Source: Vitis vinifera
Lineage: Eukaryota > Streptophyta > Magnoliopsida > Vitales > Vitaceae
DNA: 64,000 nucleotides
Assembly (NCBI RefSeq): GCF_030704535.1
Contig: NC_081810.1
Span: forward strand, 5,055,501 to 5,119,500
Direction of reading: 5' to 3'
In this document: piece by piece, positions 1 through 11,774 of the stretch
Layout of the letters: every line of letters begins with the position of its first letter
How positions within the stretch are numbered: the first letter of the stretch is position 1
Notes under the pieces: model-generated
What the model saw: the letters and a program-made list of their open reading frames with translations, nothing else
Told to the model about the DNA's origin: nothing
Database searches by the model: none
Made by a program: the position numbers and the translations under genes

Positions 1-44
1 AGCTGTCAAGAAGATATAATTGTAATTTCAAGTACACAACTTAC

Positions 45-3000
45 AACTACTGCAAGATTATGCTCATGTGCTAACTTCTTTAGAAGAAATCCAGCAGAAA
101 TCATCAAAGCACGTCCTGCATTCACCCATCAGACATGAACCAATCAATATTTGCATGCATGAGTTGTACATGACATTTGAGAAACACAAACAATGACGAT
201 GGGCTTGATTATCTAGCTGCTAGGTAAAAAACACCTTTTATATTTTCACTAATTCAAGAACATAATAGAATGCCATTTCCAGGGAAGATTCAAGAATAGA
301 ATATTCAGAAACAATAGCAAACAACTTTTAGTACAATTCGATGAACAATGTGGGTACAACTATGAATTATGGAATTACTTTTACAACTATGATCATCATT
401 GCAGTGATGTTTGAACTCATGACAGTTCTTTTGAACTAAAGAAAAATTGCAATTAATTAATTACTTAACTATGCCTGATTAAATCATATAGCCTTTATTA
501 AAGTAGCCACAGCCTTTACTGGAGAATATCCTAATCATCCTAACTGAAACTGCCTGCACAACACCAAACACGCCCCCTCCCTTCCTGTTACCACACGACC
601 ACACTCCCCCACACCCAAACCCAGAAAAATTCATATTGCACCATTTGTTTGTCAAAATAACAAAACCCAATTGACTTACATGCCCGACGAGGAAACCCAG
701 TCAGGGAACACAATATTTAGTATAATAGAAGGGTTTTTCTAGTAAATTTTTTAATTTTTTTTTTTTTGAAGAAAATGTAATTCCCCAATATACCAGGAAA
801 CTGGGATATATTATAATCCTTACCATGTGAACCACTGCCTCCAAGGATTGGGGTAATCAGCGATGATATTGAATCAACAATAAGCAACCTCACCTGATCA
901 GCTCCTGTCTGCACCTGAACCAGTTCTCATACATTCAGTAACATGGAACTGAAAAAACTCAATGAAAATATACCAGCCAGACTGCTCCATTTAAATTAAA
1001 CCTGAGATCTCAAGCTGTACTCTAGCTGATGTACCACATCCAACATTGCAAAGATATCAAACACTGAATGGCACAATATTTGGCTCATTACTTTTTCAAG
1101 AATATTCTGTTTGACCTGACATAAAGATTAACAAGGAAAACATTAGAGTTAACATTTAGTAATAAGAATGATGAATAGATCTACTTTACAATGCAGGGCT
1201 TGGCCTAAGTAAAGGTTCTTTAGGAAAACTTTGCAGAGCACACATTTTGTAATATATGACAAATAGACTCCTCTAAAATACGGAATTGAAGATAGATGCC
1301 ACATCATACCTCTGATAATTAAAGGAAAGAGAGAGGGGAGGGAGGTAGAGAGCCTGAATTCAGTTTGATAGGATAATCAGGTGGCTTCCAGCAAAAACGT
1401 TCCAAAACAACATTCCTTCATCATCAAATATCCTTTCTGGTACTCTGATTTGATCTGATTATATTAAGTTTTTTTTCTAACAGCAATTGAGGATATACAT
1501 AAGCATGTTTACAAGCATATGGAAAGAAACCGGAACGCAACTCAACTGAAGAAGGTTTTATCCTATAAATAACAGAGTTAGTTGCATTCAAAAAAAAAAA
1601 ATCCCCATCACTGCAGAGAGTATAATATTTTTTTTCTTTTTCAATTGGCAAAGACAAATGTATTAAAAGAAGTGCCTAACAAAAGAGGGGGGTGCAACCC
1701 AAGTACACAAGAAGTATGCAAAAGGCACTAGAAGGCAAAAGGAACAGCATAGTGTATAATATAATAAGTTTAAGTGTACGACAAAATCAGACTACAACCA
1801 GAACAGATCACACTGCATCCTCAACTGATCAATTAGTTATTGGATCAGTTAGACTGGAATAATTTTCAAATTGGATTCACCATGATTCTAGCCATTTTCA
1901 GATCTAATTCAAACCAACTGGTCTACTAGAATTGATGATGAAAATTGTAATGCAGTAAATATCCACAACATGCCTACAACAGAGATGATATAACTGACCT
2001 CTTTAAAGATAGTATCTGGGATCTGATTGATGAAATGTGCAATGCGTAAGGGTGAAAAAGAGTTGCCTGTATCTATGAATACAACACCACCCATATACCT
2101 TGTTGCAACCCCTGAGGCAACTTTTAGGCAAATCTGAAGATTTACAAGAATTTAAATCAACTGTAAAATATGGGTCTATTTTTAACAATAGAACAAAAGC
2201 ATACATGATATATAAATGAATGTAACAACCAAGAGTGCAGAAACCAAGAAATATACATCCTAAGTTGAGTTGTAAACTTGAAATAAAATGGCATCATTAA
2301 GTGGTATTTAAAATTAGGCTTAAGTGTAGTGTACTAAAAATAATGACTGCGGAACCCAAGTAAGTTCTTCACGGCATATTCAGAACTAGTTGTAATTACC
2401 AACTGACTTAGATGATTGTTATCCCAAATTAACGGAGTTCTTACTTGTGTTTTGCCAGCAGATGATGGCCCAACTAATTCTGTTAAGTGTCCCACACATA
2501 ATCCACCATGAAGAAGCATATCAATCCTGATTCACAGCAGTCATAAGCATCACCATATCATCATATCTTACTAAATAGCCATAGTGGTAAGGGAATATCC
2601 AAGCTCAAATACCCTTCACACCCAGTAGATAAAACCTGTTTGTTCTGTTGAGCATCTTCCAACAACTCCATACCATTCAACCATGGTTGATGTTGACCAT
2701 CTATAATAGAGAGGATTTGGGTGATACCCTAGTTGCCCACAGCAGAAAAAAGGTAAAGGTACACCTACATAGCATTGAGTTAATGAAATATTGTCATGTA
2801 GCTAGTGATGGCCATTCAGTATTCATTTGAAAAGCTAACCTGCTTAAGTCTCTCTGAGGTTGACTGTTGTTCGGCAAAAGCGACTAACATGTAAAGGTCA
2901 TGAATGAGTATATCTTCAACTGCACGAGAACAATCATGGAAAAGATCTTAAAAGAAAATAAATAGTCAAATACATAAGTATTTTTAAATAAAATGGAAAA

Positions 3001-4332
3001 AACCCTCAGAATTACATTTTTTTTTCCTTTCAAAACATTATAGGACAAGAGCAGTGAAAGATGGCAACCAAATCTGAGTCTTGGCAACAAATCTGGGAAT
3101 TACTGTCTAAAATACTCGCAAATGCTTAACTAGCTCACCCAACTTAAAATATTTGCATAAACATTAACTTGTGGTGATTACACCAAAATTTATTGCATCA
3201 GGGGGCCACAAAGCCATATATATCAACTGCCAGGTAATCGTCCTTACTTCCGGGTGGGCATTTTTTAAGTGAAGAAGAACCTAAGGTGTGTATAGCTATG
3301 CCCCACTTGCCCTTGTTTTCTTAATGCATTAGCTATGTATTTTCAATATCACTTTCACGTGTTTTGATATGAACATGACTAGAAATAACGTCTCCTATAC
3401 ACTGTTTTAACCCTGTAACACACAAGAAATCCTATTTCTTAGTGCCAACCACCATAAAAACAAATATTCAATATGAAATGGATGTAGCTACCTTACTCTA
3501 TATCATAAAACACTTATATTCACCAAAAATATTGTGGAGAAGAAACCCATTGCTCCATTTCAATGATTCAGGCATTTCACATACCATGAATGTACACAAC
3601 TAGATACCAAATAATCCCCAGGAAGATACTGTTCCAAAACTAAGCGTTGTTAACCAAGTCACATTGTTCCAACAGAGGACTTGTTGACACATAACACCAA
3701 ACCTATGTGACACACCTACCTGAGCCAACCTGCAAGCAACCATGGGCTGGCAATAGACATGAACAGCCCGTGGTAGCTTATAAATTATTATTTATTTTTC
3801 GTTACACCTTAGTTTGGTTGCTGAGAACAAAATAAGGAAAATGAAAAGAACTAAAACAAAAAAATTTATGAATCACCGAACTAAGCCAAACGGAGTTGTG
3901 TTAGGCTCAGCTGAGGGGAAGTTCTAAACGGAAAACCTAAAATACAGTATTCTAATTTCTTTTTTCTTTTCCTAAAATTTTCTCAGCAGCCAAATAAATT
4001 CATGGAGACATGTATGGTGACTTCAATTAAATAGAAAGTGACAAAAGCACCAAGCATACAAAGAATGGAATGAAATACTTGTAGTCTTGCAGGAATTTCC
4101 AAATTTACTTTCTTATGTTCTTTATAAAACCCTAACAAAGGTCTGACAAGTGGAATTAAGAATATAGAAGTGAATTGATGGAAATGGAATTCGTTTTTTC
4201 TCGGGGAAAAGAGAAAGAAATGATGGGAAAGCCGGAGAGTGGACCTGAGAAAATGCCATGAGAAGCACAGAAGTTCTGAAAATCGGAGTCGATTATCGGG
4301 TACTCGCATTCAAGAGATTTCAATGAACCCAT
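45..4332 (-). CDS. RAD51D: RAD51D-type RecA/RAD51 paralogue, homologous recombination (3' end outside window)
   Basis: RAD51 paralogue, a nuclear ATPase that assists RAD51 loading in recombinational repair. Eight exons were read: 4332-4245, 2919-2840, 2728-2613, 2526-2445, 2133-1999, 1106-1002, 914-824 and 115-45. All phases close and give 256 residues. The N-terminus [15 protein letters not shown] and the segment [13 protein letters not shown] match plant RAD51D. Walker A is GPSSAGKT (residues about 114-121), followed by [17 protein letters not shown]. Walker B is LLIVD (about 212-216) within [19 protein letters not shown], a RAD51D hallmark. The last visible exon reads [19 protein letters not shown] and ends at a GTAAGT donor. 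The expected C-terminal part (LVTNHTVGAGGEGG in homologues) lies beyond position 1. The ATG at 4330-4332 is the first usable one; the in-frame codon 15 bases upstream is GTG. The identity is secure; the exact exon ends are inferred from splice signals. Confidence 0.93.
1627..1740 (-). mobile_element. LINE 3'-UTR fragment in a RAD51D intron
   Basis: On the minus strand this reads as the typical 3' end of a plant L1-type LINE: a tract equivalent to TGCATACTTCTTGTGTACTT, then GGGTTGCACCCCCCTC and a degraded A-rich tail (T-run at 1628-1644 on the plus strand). A similar tract, also on the minus strand, lies near 26425-26480. No coding part remains. It sits between RAD51D exons 5 and 6, in the same orientation as the gene. 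Confidence 0.6.
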
Positions 4333-4347
4333 CTCTCTCAGCTCCAC

Positions 4348-6636
4348 TGCAGAGAGGCCGTTAGCCGTCGCCCACGTTTTACCCTTGGGATCTCTTGTAA
4401 ATGGAAAAACGACGTCGTTTGCATATTCCCGTTTGGCAATTTTGCATCTAAGAATGGCAATGGACGCCCCCGTCCGATCCCACCCCGTTTATTTAAAACA
4501 ATTTTCATCCCCGTCCCATTTAATTTCTCATACCTATATCAATAATTTTGATTTTACGTATGAACAATTCCTCAATATTTTGTTCATTCACAAGAAAATT
4601 TTTTTTTTTTTTGTGGCGGTAAAAAAAACATGCTATTTTGGAGAGAGATACTATTTCACCAATCGAGTCACAGGTATCTAACATATTCATACTTAACAAT
4701 TTTCCACAAAGTGGTGACAAGACGTATAACTTGTACAAATCTTTCTGTTTTCCAATTCGATCCAATCCATTCTAACTAAGAGCTATTCACTCGATCGTAG
4801 ACATTTCTAGAACACCTCTAACAGAAGGATAAATAGTCAATTTTGAAAGAAATTATTGTTAACCTCTTTTAGATATGAATCTATCTGATTCAGAAGGGAA
4901 GAACTTGCATCAATATCTCAATTTCAATTCAAATATGAGTTTGATTCACACTCCATGTTTTGAGAAATATTTACCATCTGAAAAGAGGAAAAAATAGAGT
5001 CTTTGTATAAAGAAATGCGTTAAGAAAGGGCAGATGTATAGAACCTTTCAACGAGATAGTATTTTTTCAACTCTCTCGTTTAACTTAACCTTTCAACGGG
5101 TTTGAGATTTTTTTTAAAAACCCGGGGCGAGTTCGGGTATTACCTTGCCCCACCCTATCCATATAAAATTAATTTTAAAATTAATTTTATTTAAAATTTA
5201 AAATTAATTTAATTTAAAATTTTATTTTATTATTTTTAATATATGGATAATAATAAAATAAATTATAAAAATATAATAATTTAATTATTTATAAAATATA
5301 TTTATTTTAATGTAATTAAACATTTTAAAAGTAATTTTTTTAAAAAAATTAAAATTAAAAAAAAAGTTAAATGGGGTACCCAAAAAAACCCGCCCCATTG
5401 TCATCCCTATTTGCATCTGCAACGTTTCCAATGTTTTCATCTCTATTTTCCTTTGTCAAATTAACCCATATAAAGTTTATATCATAATATTTCAAAAAGT
5501 TGAGGCAATTATTTTCATGACCACAATAAAAACATAAAGTGACAAACAAAAAAAAAAAAAGTTCTCAATTCTTGGTTTTTTTTAAGTCCTTAATATTTTA
5601 CGAGAATTCTTACTAAAAAATATTTTTATGTTAAACAAATGAGAAATAGGAATGACAATGGGTGAGTTCCACAACATATTATAATATTTTTATGTTGTTA
5701 TATTAATATAATGATTTGACTACATTTTACCCATTGATTCAATCACTAATTTGATTATTAAATTATAATTTAATAATTTTAATTTCTTCTGCCTAGAAAA
5801 AAACTTTACCAGCGATTATTCAATAGTTTTTCTTTAAATAAATGTACATGATACAAGTATTTTTATATCTACAAAGAAATTATCAATTTCATATGTGATG
5901 GAACATGTTTGAATATAGTAACATAGTGTGAACAATATTGCCAATATATAGCTTGATTAATTGACTATATAACTATACATGCATACATACGAAATTAAGC
6001 CATCAGTCAACATACTGAAATTAGAAACCTCATAGTTTGCTTGAGAGAAAGTTGCGTCCAACGAGGTTCTCCCACTATTCATTCATCCATGGTGATCTGT
6101 CCATCATGAAAATGACAAAAAACTATTACACTATCCGACTTTAAAAACGACTGCTTGATATATAGCTAGAAGCCTCTTGATTAATTTGCTTTGTCACCAA
6201 GACTAACGGTTGAGAATGCTACATGTCAACAATTCATTCACACTGATGAAGCCTCATTTTTCTTCAATCTCACATGAAACCCCCTCCATTCCTTCAAATC
6301 TTGGTCAATTCAATCTTCCAGGCAGGTGTACGATAGAACTTAAGTTGATTGTAAGTCATGCATGGCCCATATCTTTGGTCGTCTGGTACATTATTGTGAA
6401 CTGGCTTTGCAAACATACAATTCTTCATATAGGGGAGGAGGTCAAAATCAAGTATTGTTTTTTTGATGATGTACGTATGAAGGTTAAAGGAATTAATAGA
6501 TTATCTTTGACAACACTCTAGACTTGTTTGCGTCAACAACAGCTAGCTACGTCCATTAAAAAATGTATAGATGTTTGAAGCTGTCGCAGTTTTCTCTCTA
6601 TCTCTTTAACCAGATATAGTTTCCTTCACCTAATCG
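4348..6636. other. AT-rich intergenic spacer between RAD51D and the laccase
   Basis: No open frame here resembles a gene. The first kb carries GC-rich stretches such as gacgcccccgtcc and cccgccccattgtc, flanking a very AT-rich core (about 5160-5370). This is treated as a possible non-autonomous element below. The remainder (5420-6630) is AT-rich and includes the distal laccase promoter. Confidence 0.6.
4451..5410. mobile_element. possible non-autonomous DNA element with imperfect inverted ends
   Basis: The left end reads AGAATGGCAATGGACGCC (4451 on). The reverse complement of the right end (5390-5410) reads AGGGATGACAATGGGGCGG. The two share the pattern GAATGRCAATGG followed by a GC-rich run. 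The interior is AT-rich (near-palindromic TTAAAATTAATTTTA at 5165-5215) and holds further GC-rich blocks such as cccggggcgagttcggg. No target-site duplication is evident and no coding sequence is seen. It may also be two adjacent fragments. Confidence 0.35.
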
Positions 6637-6658
6637 ACCAAACACACCTCTATATATA
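6637..6658 (+). promoter_or_regulatory. laccase core promoter: AC element and TATA box
   Basis: ACCAAAC (6637-6643) fits the AC/SMRE consensus ACC(A/T)A(A/C)C bound by secondary-wall MYB factors. TATATATA (6651-6658) lies about 117 bases before the laccase ATG. The position suits a TATA box with a 5' leader of about 85 bases. Binding is inferred, not shown. Confidence 0.5.
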
Positions 6659-6774
6659 CACTACCTTAATGGGTAGATGAATCAGTGCCATACAAGCATT
6701 TCCAGTTACACCCATTAGGGTACTCTGCCTGTAATTCTCAAATAGAGAGGGAAAAAGAAAGAAGAAGAGGAGAA

Positions 6775-9099
6775 ATGGGTGTTTCTTTTCTTCCTTCACC
6801 ACCATTTGTGGGAGTTTTTGTGTTCTCATGCATGGCATTATGCCTCCTTCCTGAGCTTGCCCTTGCCCAGGATTCTGGCATAACCAGGCACTACAAGTTT
6901 GATGTATGTGTCCTATGGCCTTGGCAGAACAGTTCCTGATCAGCTAATATATATCTTCTTGTATAGGAAACTAATATATTTTGATTTCTTGTTTGAAATA
7001 TTGTGTAGATCAAATTGCAAAATGTGACGAGACTGTGCCATACAAAGAGCATTTTGACAGTAAATGGGCAGTTTCCTGGGCCACGCATTGTAGCAAGGGA
7101 GGGTGACCGTCTTCTCATTAAAGTGGTTAACCATGTCCAGAATAATATCTCCATCCATTGGTATGTGTGTTCAGAAAACATGAGTTTGTTCTGTAAAGCA
7201 AACATCACAATGTGTAGTATAAGTGTGATTTCATTTGGAACAGGCATGGGATTCGACAGCTTCGGAGTGGGTGGGCTGATGGGCCAGCATATGTGACGCA
7301 ATGCCCCATTCAAACTGGCCAGAGCTATGTCTACAACTTCACCGTTGTTGGCCAGAGAGGGACTCTTTTCTGGCATGCTCACATCTCATGGCTAAGGTCG
7401 ACTCTCTATGGTCCCTTAATTATTCTCCCAAAACGTAATGTCCCCTATCCATTTGAGAAGCCTCACAAGGAAGTCCCCATCATCTTTGGTAATTAATCAA
7501 CTGTGTAATATTCACTTTGTTTGATATCTCATGGCTAAAATTTGTTGAGTATATAAACCATGACAATGTGAAAATACAGGAGAGTGGTGGAATGCAGACA
7601 CTGAGGCAGTCATTAGCCAGGCCCTCCAAACTGGTGGAGGCCCAAATGTGTCTGATGCCTATACCATCAATGGACTTCCAGGCCCATTGTATAATTGCTC
7701 TGCCAAAGGTATCAAAAACCTATGAATATTGCATGCCCAAACAGCATTATAATTTGGATTTTCCAGGAAATTAATAATGCGTAAATGGGTTTGGCTGCAG
7801 ATACATTCAAGCTGAGAGTGAAGGCAAGCAAGACTTACCTGCTCCGTTTGATCAACGCAGCGCTCAATGACGAGCTTTTCTTCAGTATTGCAAACCATAC
7901 ACTGACAGTAGTGGATGCTGATGCTATTTATGTTAAACCTTTTGAGACTGACACACTTCTCATTGCCCCTGGACAGACCACAAATGTTCTTCTCAAGACC
8001 AAACCCCACTTCCCAAATGCCGCTTTCCTCATAACTGCTAGGCCATACGTGACTGGCCTTGGCACCTTTGACAACTCCACCGTTGCTGGTATCCTTGAAT
8101 ATGAATTACCCTCTGCTTCCCCTCACTCTACTGTCTCCATTAAAAAGCTTCCACTCTTCAAACCAACACTTCCTCCTCTCAATGACACTTCCTTTGCGAC
8201 CAACTTCACTAATAGGCTTCGTAGCTTGGCCAGCCCTCAGTTCCCTGCTAACGTCCCCCAGAAAGTTGACAGGCACTTCTTCTTCACAATTGGACTGGGA
8301 ACAAGCCCTTGCGACCAAAACCAAACATGCCAAGGACCCAATGGGACAAAGTTTGCAGCTTCGGTTAATAATGTGTCCTTTGCATCTTCAACCACAGCCC
8401 TTCTACAAGCCCACTTCTCTGGGCAATCAAATGGGGTTTACAACCCTGACTTCCCTATCACTCCGATCATTCCCTTTAACTATACCGGAACCCCACCAAA
8501 CAACACTCTGGTGAGCAATGGAACCAAAGTGGTGGTTCTACCATTTAACACTAGTGTGGAGCTTGTCATGCAGGACACTAGCATTCTTGGAGCTGAAAGC
8601 CACCCTCTCCATCTGCATGGCTTCAATTTCTTTGTCGTCGGCCAAGGTTTCGGAAACTATGATCCTAACAAGGACCCTGCAAACTTCAATCTGGTCGACC
8701 CCATTGAAAGGAACACCGTGGGAGTGCCCTCCGGTGGTTGGGTTGCCATTCGGTTTCTAGCAGACAACCCAGGTGAGCATGAAAGAATAGCACAACATGC
8801 AGTGAAATTTAAGTCTACACAAAATTATTGGCCATAATTAGAGTGCCATAATATGAAAATTATTCTGATAAGAACAGGCCATGATTTTACTTATAATTTA
8901 TTCTTCAAATTCATAAAAAATTTACAATTTGAAGCTAATGACAATGGTGATAAATATGTGGGAAACAGGGGTATGGTTCATGCATTGTCACCTGGAAATC
9001 CACACCAGCTGGGGCTTGAAGATGGCGTGGGTTGTCTTAGATGGAAAGCTCCCCAATCAGAAGCTGCTTCCTCCACCAGCAGATCTTCCCAAGTGTTGA
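6775..9099 (+). CDS. LAC17: laccase, LAC17-type secreted multicopper oxidase
   Basis: Extracellular laccase that oxidises monolignols to radicals for lignin polymerisation. Six exons: 6775-6903, 7009-7160, 7244-7488, 7580-7708, 7801-8772 and 8969-9099, giving 585 residues with all phases closed. A hydrophobic signal peptide covers residues 1 to about 31 (ending ELALA before QDSG). Copper ligands are intact: HWHG (93-96), HAH (138-140), HPLHLHG (486-492) and HCHLEIH (548-554), with Leu as the likely axial residue of the type 1 copper. Many N-glycosylation sequons (NVT, NIS, NCS, NHT, NST, NDT and others) fit a cell-wall protein. The protein ends [10 protein letters not shown] followed by TGA, as in angiosperm laccases. 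The segments [20 protein letters not shown] and [17 protein letters not shown] are closest, from memory, to Arabidopsis LAC17; the subgroup (LAC2/LAC17) needs a tree. Confidence 0.94.
7850..7870 (+). promoter_or_regulatory. predicted miR397 target site in laccase exon 5
   Basis: The 21 bases covering codons for LINAALND pair with canonical plant miR397 along nearly the whole length. I count a mismatch opposite miRNA positions 21 and 12 and a G-U pair at position 9; positions 1-8, 10 and 11 pair. LAC2, LAC4 and LAC17 are known miR397 targets at this same codon position. Confidence 0.65.
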
Positions 9100-10057
9100 T
9101 TTTGACTCACTCATGCATTCACACTGATCACAAACTGCCCTGAGATTTTTATGTTTTTTTTAACCCATTGTACGGCCCCTTTTGAGCACCGCCTTAAATA
9201 ATCTTTTGTTATTTTTTTTTCTTAATACATGTGGAGAGAGAGTGAAAACAAAGTGAACTTCCTGTGAGTTCAGGATTGATCAAAGTGTTAACAAGAAGGT
9301 TTTCAATAACATATTTGGACATTTTATCCTCTATAGTTTCTCAAGCAATTTTTTTTACTAATCATCAGAAGCTCAGAAACTACTGAACCAGAAATTGATA
9401 GAGAAAATTGAGACGAGAATATATAGAGGGGGTTAATTTTTCATTTGAAAGTTTGTTAAAGATATGTAGAAATAAATATAAAAAAAAAAAAAAATTGTTA
9501 TCAATTTTTAAAAAGTAAGAATATAAAAAACTAAACTTAGAAGTGATTTTTGAAAGATATTCGATCACCAAATGATTATAGAGAATTATTTTAAATGATT
9601 CCTAATTTATATAAGGAAGTTGTTTCAAATGTTAGAAAACTCTTCTAACCTTTTCAAAATCATCCCCTCTTAACTTCTGAAAGGCTTATTGGGGGATGTC
9701 TTGCCAGTGGCAATAAATTTTAGAACTTTTTACAAACTTTTCTTAAAGTTAGGCGGAAATTACAAATTCTACAAATAAAATAAAGACAACTCTATTTAAA
9801 ACTTCACAGTAATCAGAAACAGCACTTCAATTTGTGATTTCTTGAATTGAACTTCATGAAGGTGATAAGAACAAAGACAAACATAAGCTAGAACTCATAA
9901 ACAAGAAAAACACTTATAAAGTAACCCTGTTTGGTTTTCAGGGAAAAGCCTGCAATCTAAGTTGAACTCATTGTCAATGAGGGCTGAAACAGTTCCAGAA
10001 CTAGAAGCCCTTTATTGTAGCAAGTAGTAACTAAGGAAATAGAAGCGAGTTTCCTCC
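9100..10057. other. laccase-cupin 3'-3' intergenic region
   Basis: This separates two convergent genes and should hold both 3' UTRs. It is AT-rich, with an A-run at 9480-9494. No coding region is recognised. Confidence 0.6.
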
Positions 10058-11774
10058 TTAATTTGGGGGAGGAAAGAAGATGGCATCTGCATTCCTCTTG
10101 GAGCGGAAAAGCTTCTCCATATCTGAACCCACACTGAAAGAAGCCTCCAGTACTTTAGAAGACAGGGCCTTCCATGCTGAAGTCCTTCCTGCTAAATGGG
10201 TGAATATAGGACTGCCATTTCCAACAAATAAAATAAATTAGAATCCCAAAATCAAAACAAAAACAAGGGAATTCACTGGGCTACAAAATAAAAGAAAGTG
10301 GAGGCTAGAAACTTTAAGAAAGACTTACTTGGGAGTTGTAATGATAGAGAACCAGTCCATTCCTTCTGGGTCACCAATCTTTGAAACAACAAAGAACCTT
10401 GGTACAATGAACAAACTGCCTGCCTTGAGGGTGGTTTCCAAGACCCGGTGACCATCAACACCGACCACTTGAACACGGCCACTACCCCTAACAATGTAGG
10501 TCACCTGTAATGCAGAGTCACAGGAAAAACCAGGGGAGCACATTGCACTTCCATCCAACCTAACAAGATCAGCACCAAGCCCCACCTCACCAACCAAAGG
10601 TAAATTCTGAGTATTCAAAACCACAACCCTTCCACCATTCTTAATGTCAACATCCAATGGAGCTTCCAAGCAGTTCAATACCAAGCCATTTCGATGTTCT
10701 TTCTTTGGCTCAGGCATCTCAAAAGTCCCCTCAAGCTTAACAATGCCCTTCCCTGATTGCTTTCCAACAAGGGATTTAACAACATCCTCTTCTAGGTCCC
10801 ATGCTCGGCTCACAAACTCAGTTGAGAAGCCGGTGAAGATACCATTGGAGCCTGTGAGAAAGAAGTCAGTGAATTCACCAGCTTTGTGGGCCTTTGAGGT
10901 ATCACCCAAGAATAAAACTTCTAGGTCAGTATCCTCTTTGTTGTACCACCATGTAACAACACCAAAGGGAAGAGCAAGTGCATCGCCCTTCTTAATAGGG
11001 ACTACCTTCTCCTCTGATTCAGGAAGAACAATTCCAGCAACACCATTTCCTGGAGAAAGCAAGAACCACAGCCAAATAAGTAAATTTGACCAAAGACCAA
11101 TATCAACTGTGTAGGAAATTAGGGTTTGTAGTTATGAATTATGCAATTACACTCGGAATCTCACCCCATTAATCAAATCACATGCCACACACCTCTCAAA
11201 CTCTAATGAACTCACAAGAAGTTAGACCAGCATTTCATTATGGGGATTCAAATTAGCAGAAAACAAAAACTGTTGGGCATATGATCAACATTCTTCATAG
11301 ATAAACAAGAAATCAATTGATCAACCCAATTTTGGGAGGAAGAACAATAAGAAAACATCGTCCATAACTAAAGCCAACCAAAGATGAATAATAAAACATT
11401 TAAAGGGTCACCTATTCAATCAAACTGAAGATCATACTGATAATGATCAGTTTCCGAACAAATAAACTAACAATACAAATATAACCCATCTAATTTTTTT
11501 TTAACATACCCATGAATCCAACCACAGACTATGAAAAAAAAAATCCCACCCAATATTCAAAGAGAAAACCAAAAATACCTTGTAAAACATAAGCGACCTT
11601 TGAGGAATCAGAGTAGCTAGGAAGAGCAAACCCATGTTGGTGGAGAATGATCTTGGCTGCGCCGATGTTGCCTTCACCAAGCATGGGAAGCTCCGATGGG
11701 GACCACGCCAAGTATGACCCCCCATTGCTCCCGTACGCCTCCTTCGCCGACTTCGGAGTCAAATCAATTTCCAT
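10058..11774 (-). CDS. bicupin, 11S-globulin-like (RmlC-like cupin) protein
   Basis: Two-domain cupin of the plant 11S-globulin/glutelin-like group, related to Arabidopsis At1g07750/At2g28680. These are non-storage relatives of seed globulins with no settled biochemical role. Three exons: 11774-11579, 11049-10329 and 10211-10058, giving 356 residues with phases closed. The start MEIDLTPKSAKEAYG matches the family N-terminus. An in-frame ATG at 11844-11846 would add 24 residues but lacks family support. The N-terminal cupin covers about residues 45-150 (GNIGAAKIILHQHGFALP, SSKVAYVLQG, KKGDALALPFGVVTWWYN). The C-terminal cupin covers about 200-320 (LGADLVRLDGSAMCSPGFSC, LQVTYIVRGSGRVQVVG, KAGSLFIVPRFFVVSKIG). 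It ends KRNADAIFFPPPN. No signal peptide is seen, unlike true storage globulins, which suggests a cytosolic protein. Confidence 0.92.

Noticed and set aside
6891-7382. 163-codon minus-strand open frame over the laccase
   Set aside because: Antisense shadow of laccase exons 2 and 3; it crosses introns of a well-supported gene.
8059-8514. 151-codon plus-strand open frame
   Set aside because: Out-of-frame shadow of laccase exon 5.
10644-11114. 156-codon plus-strand open frame
   Set aside because: Antisense shadow of the cupin gene's second exon.
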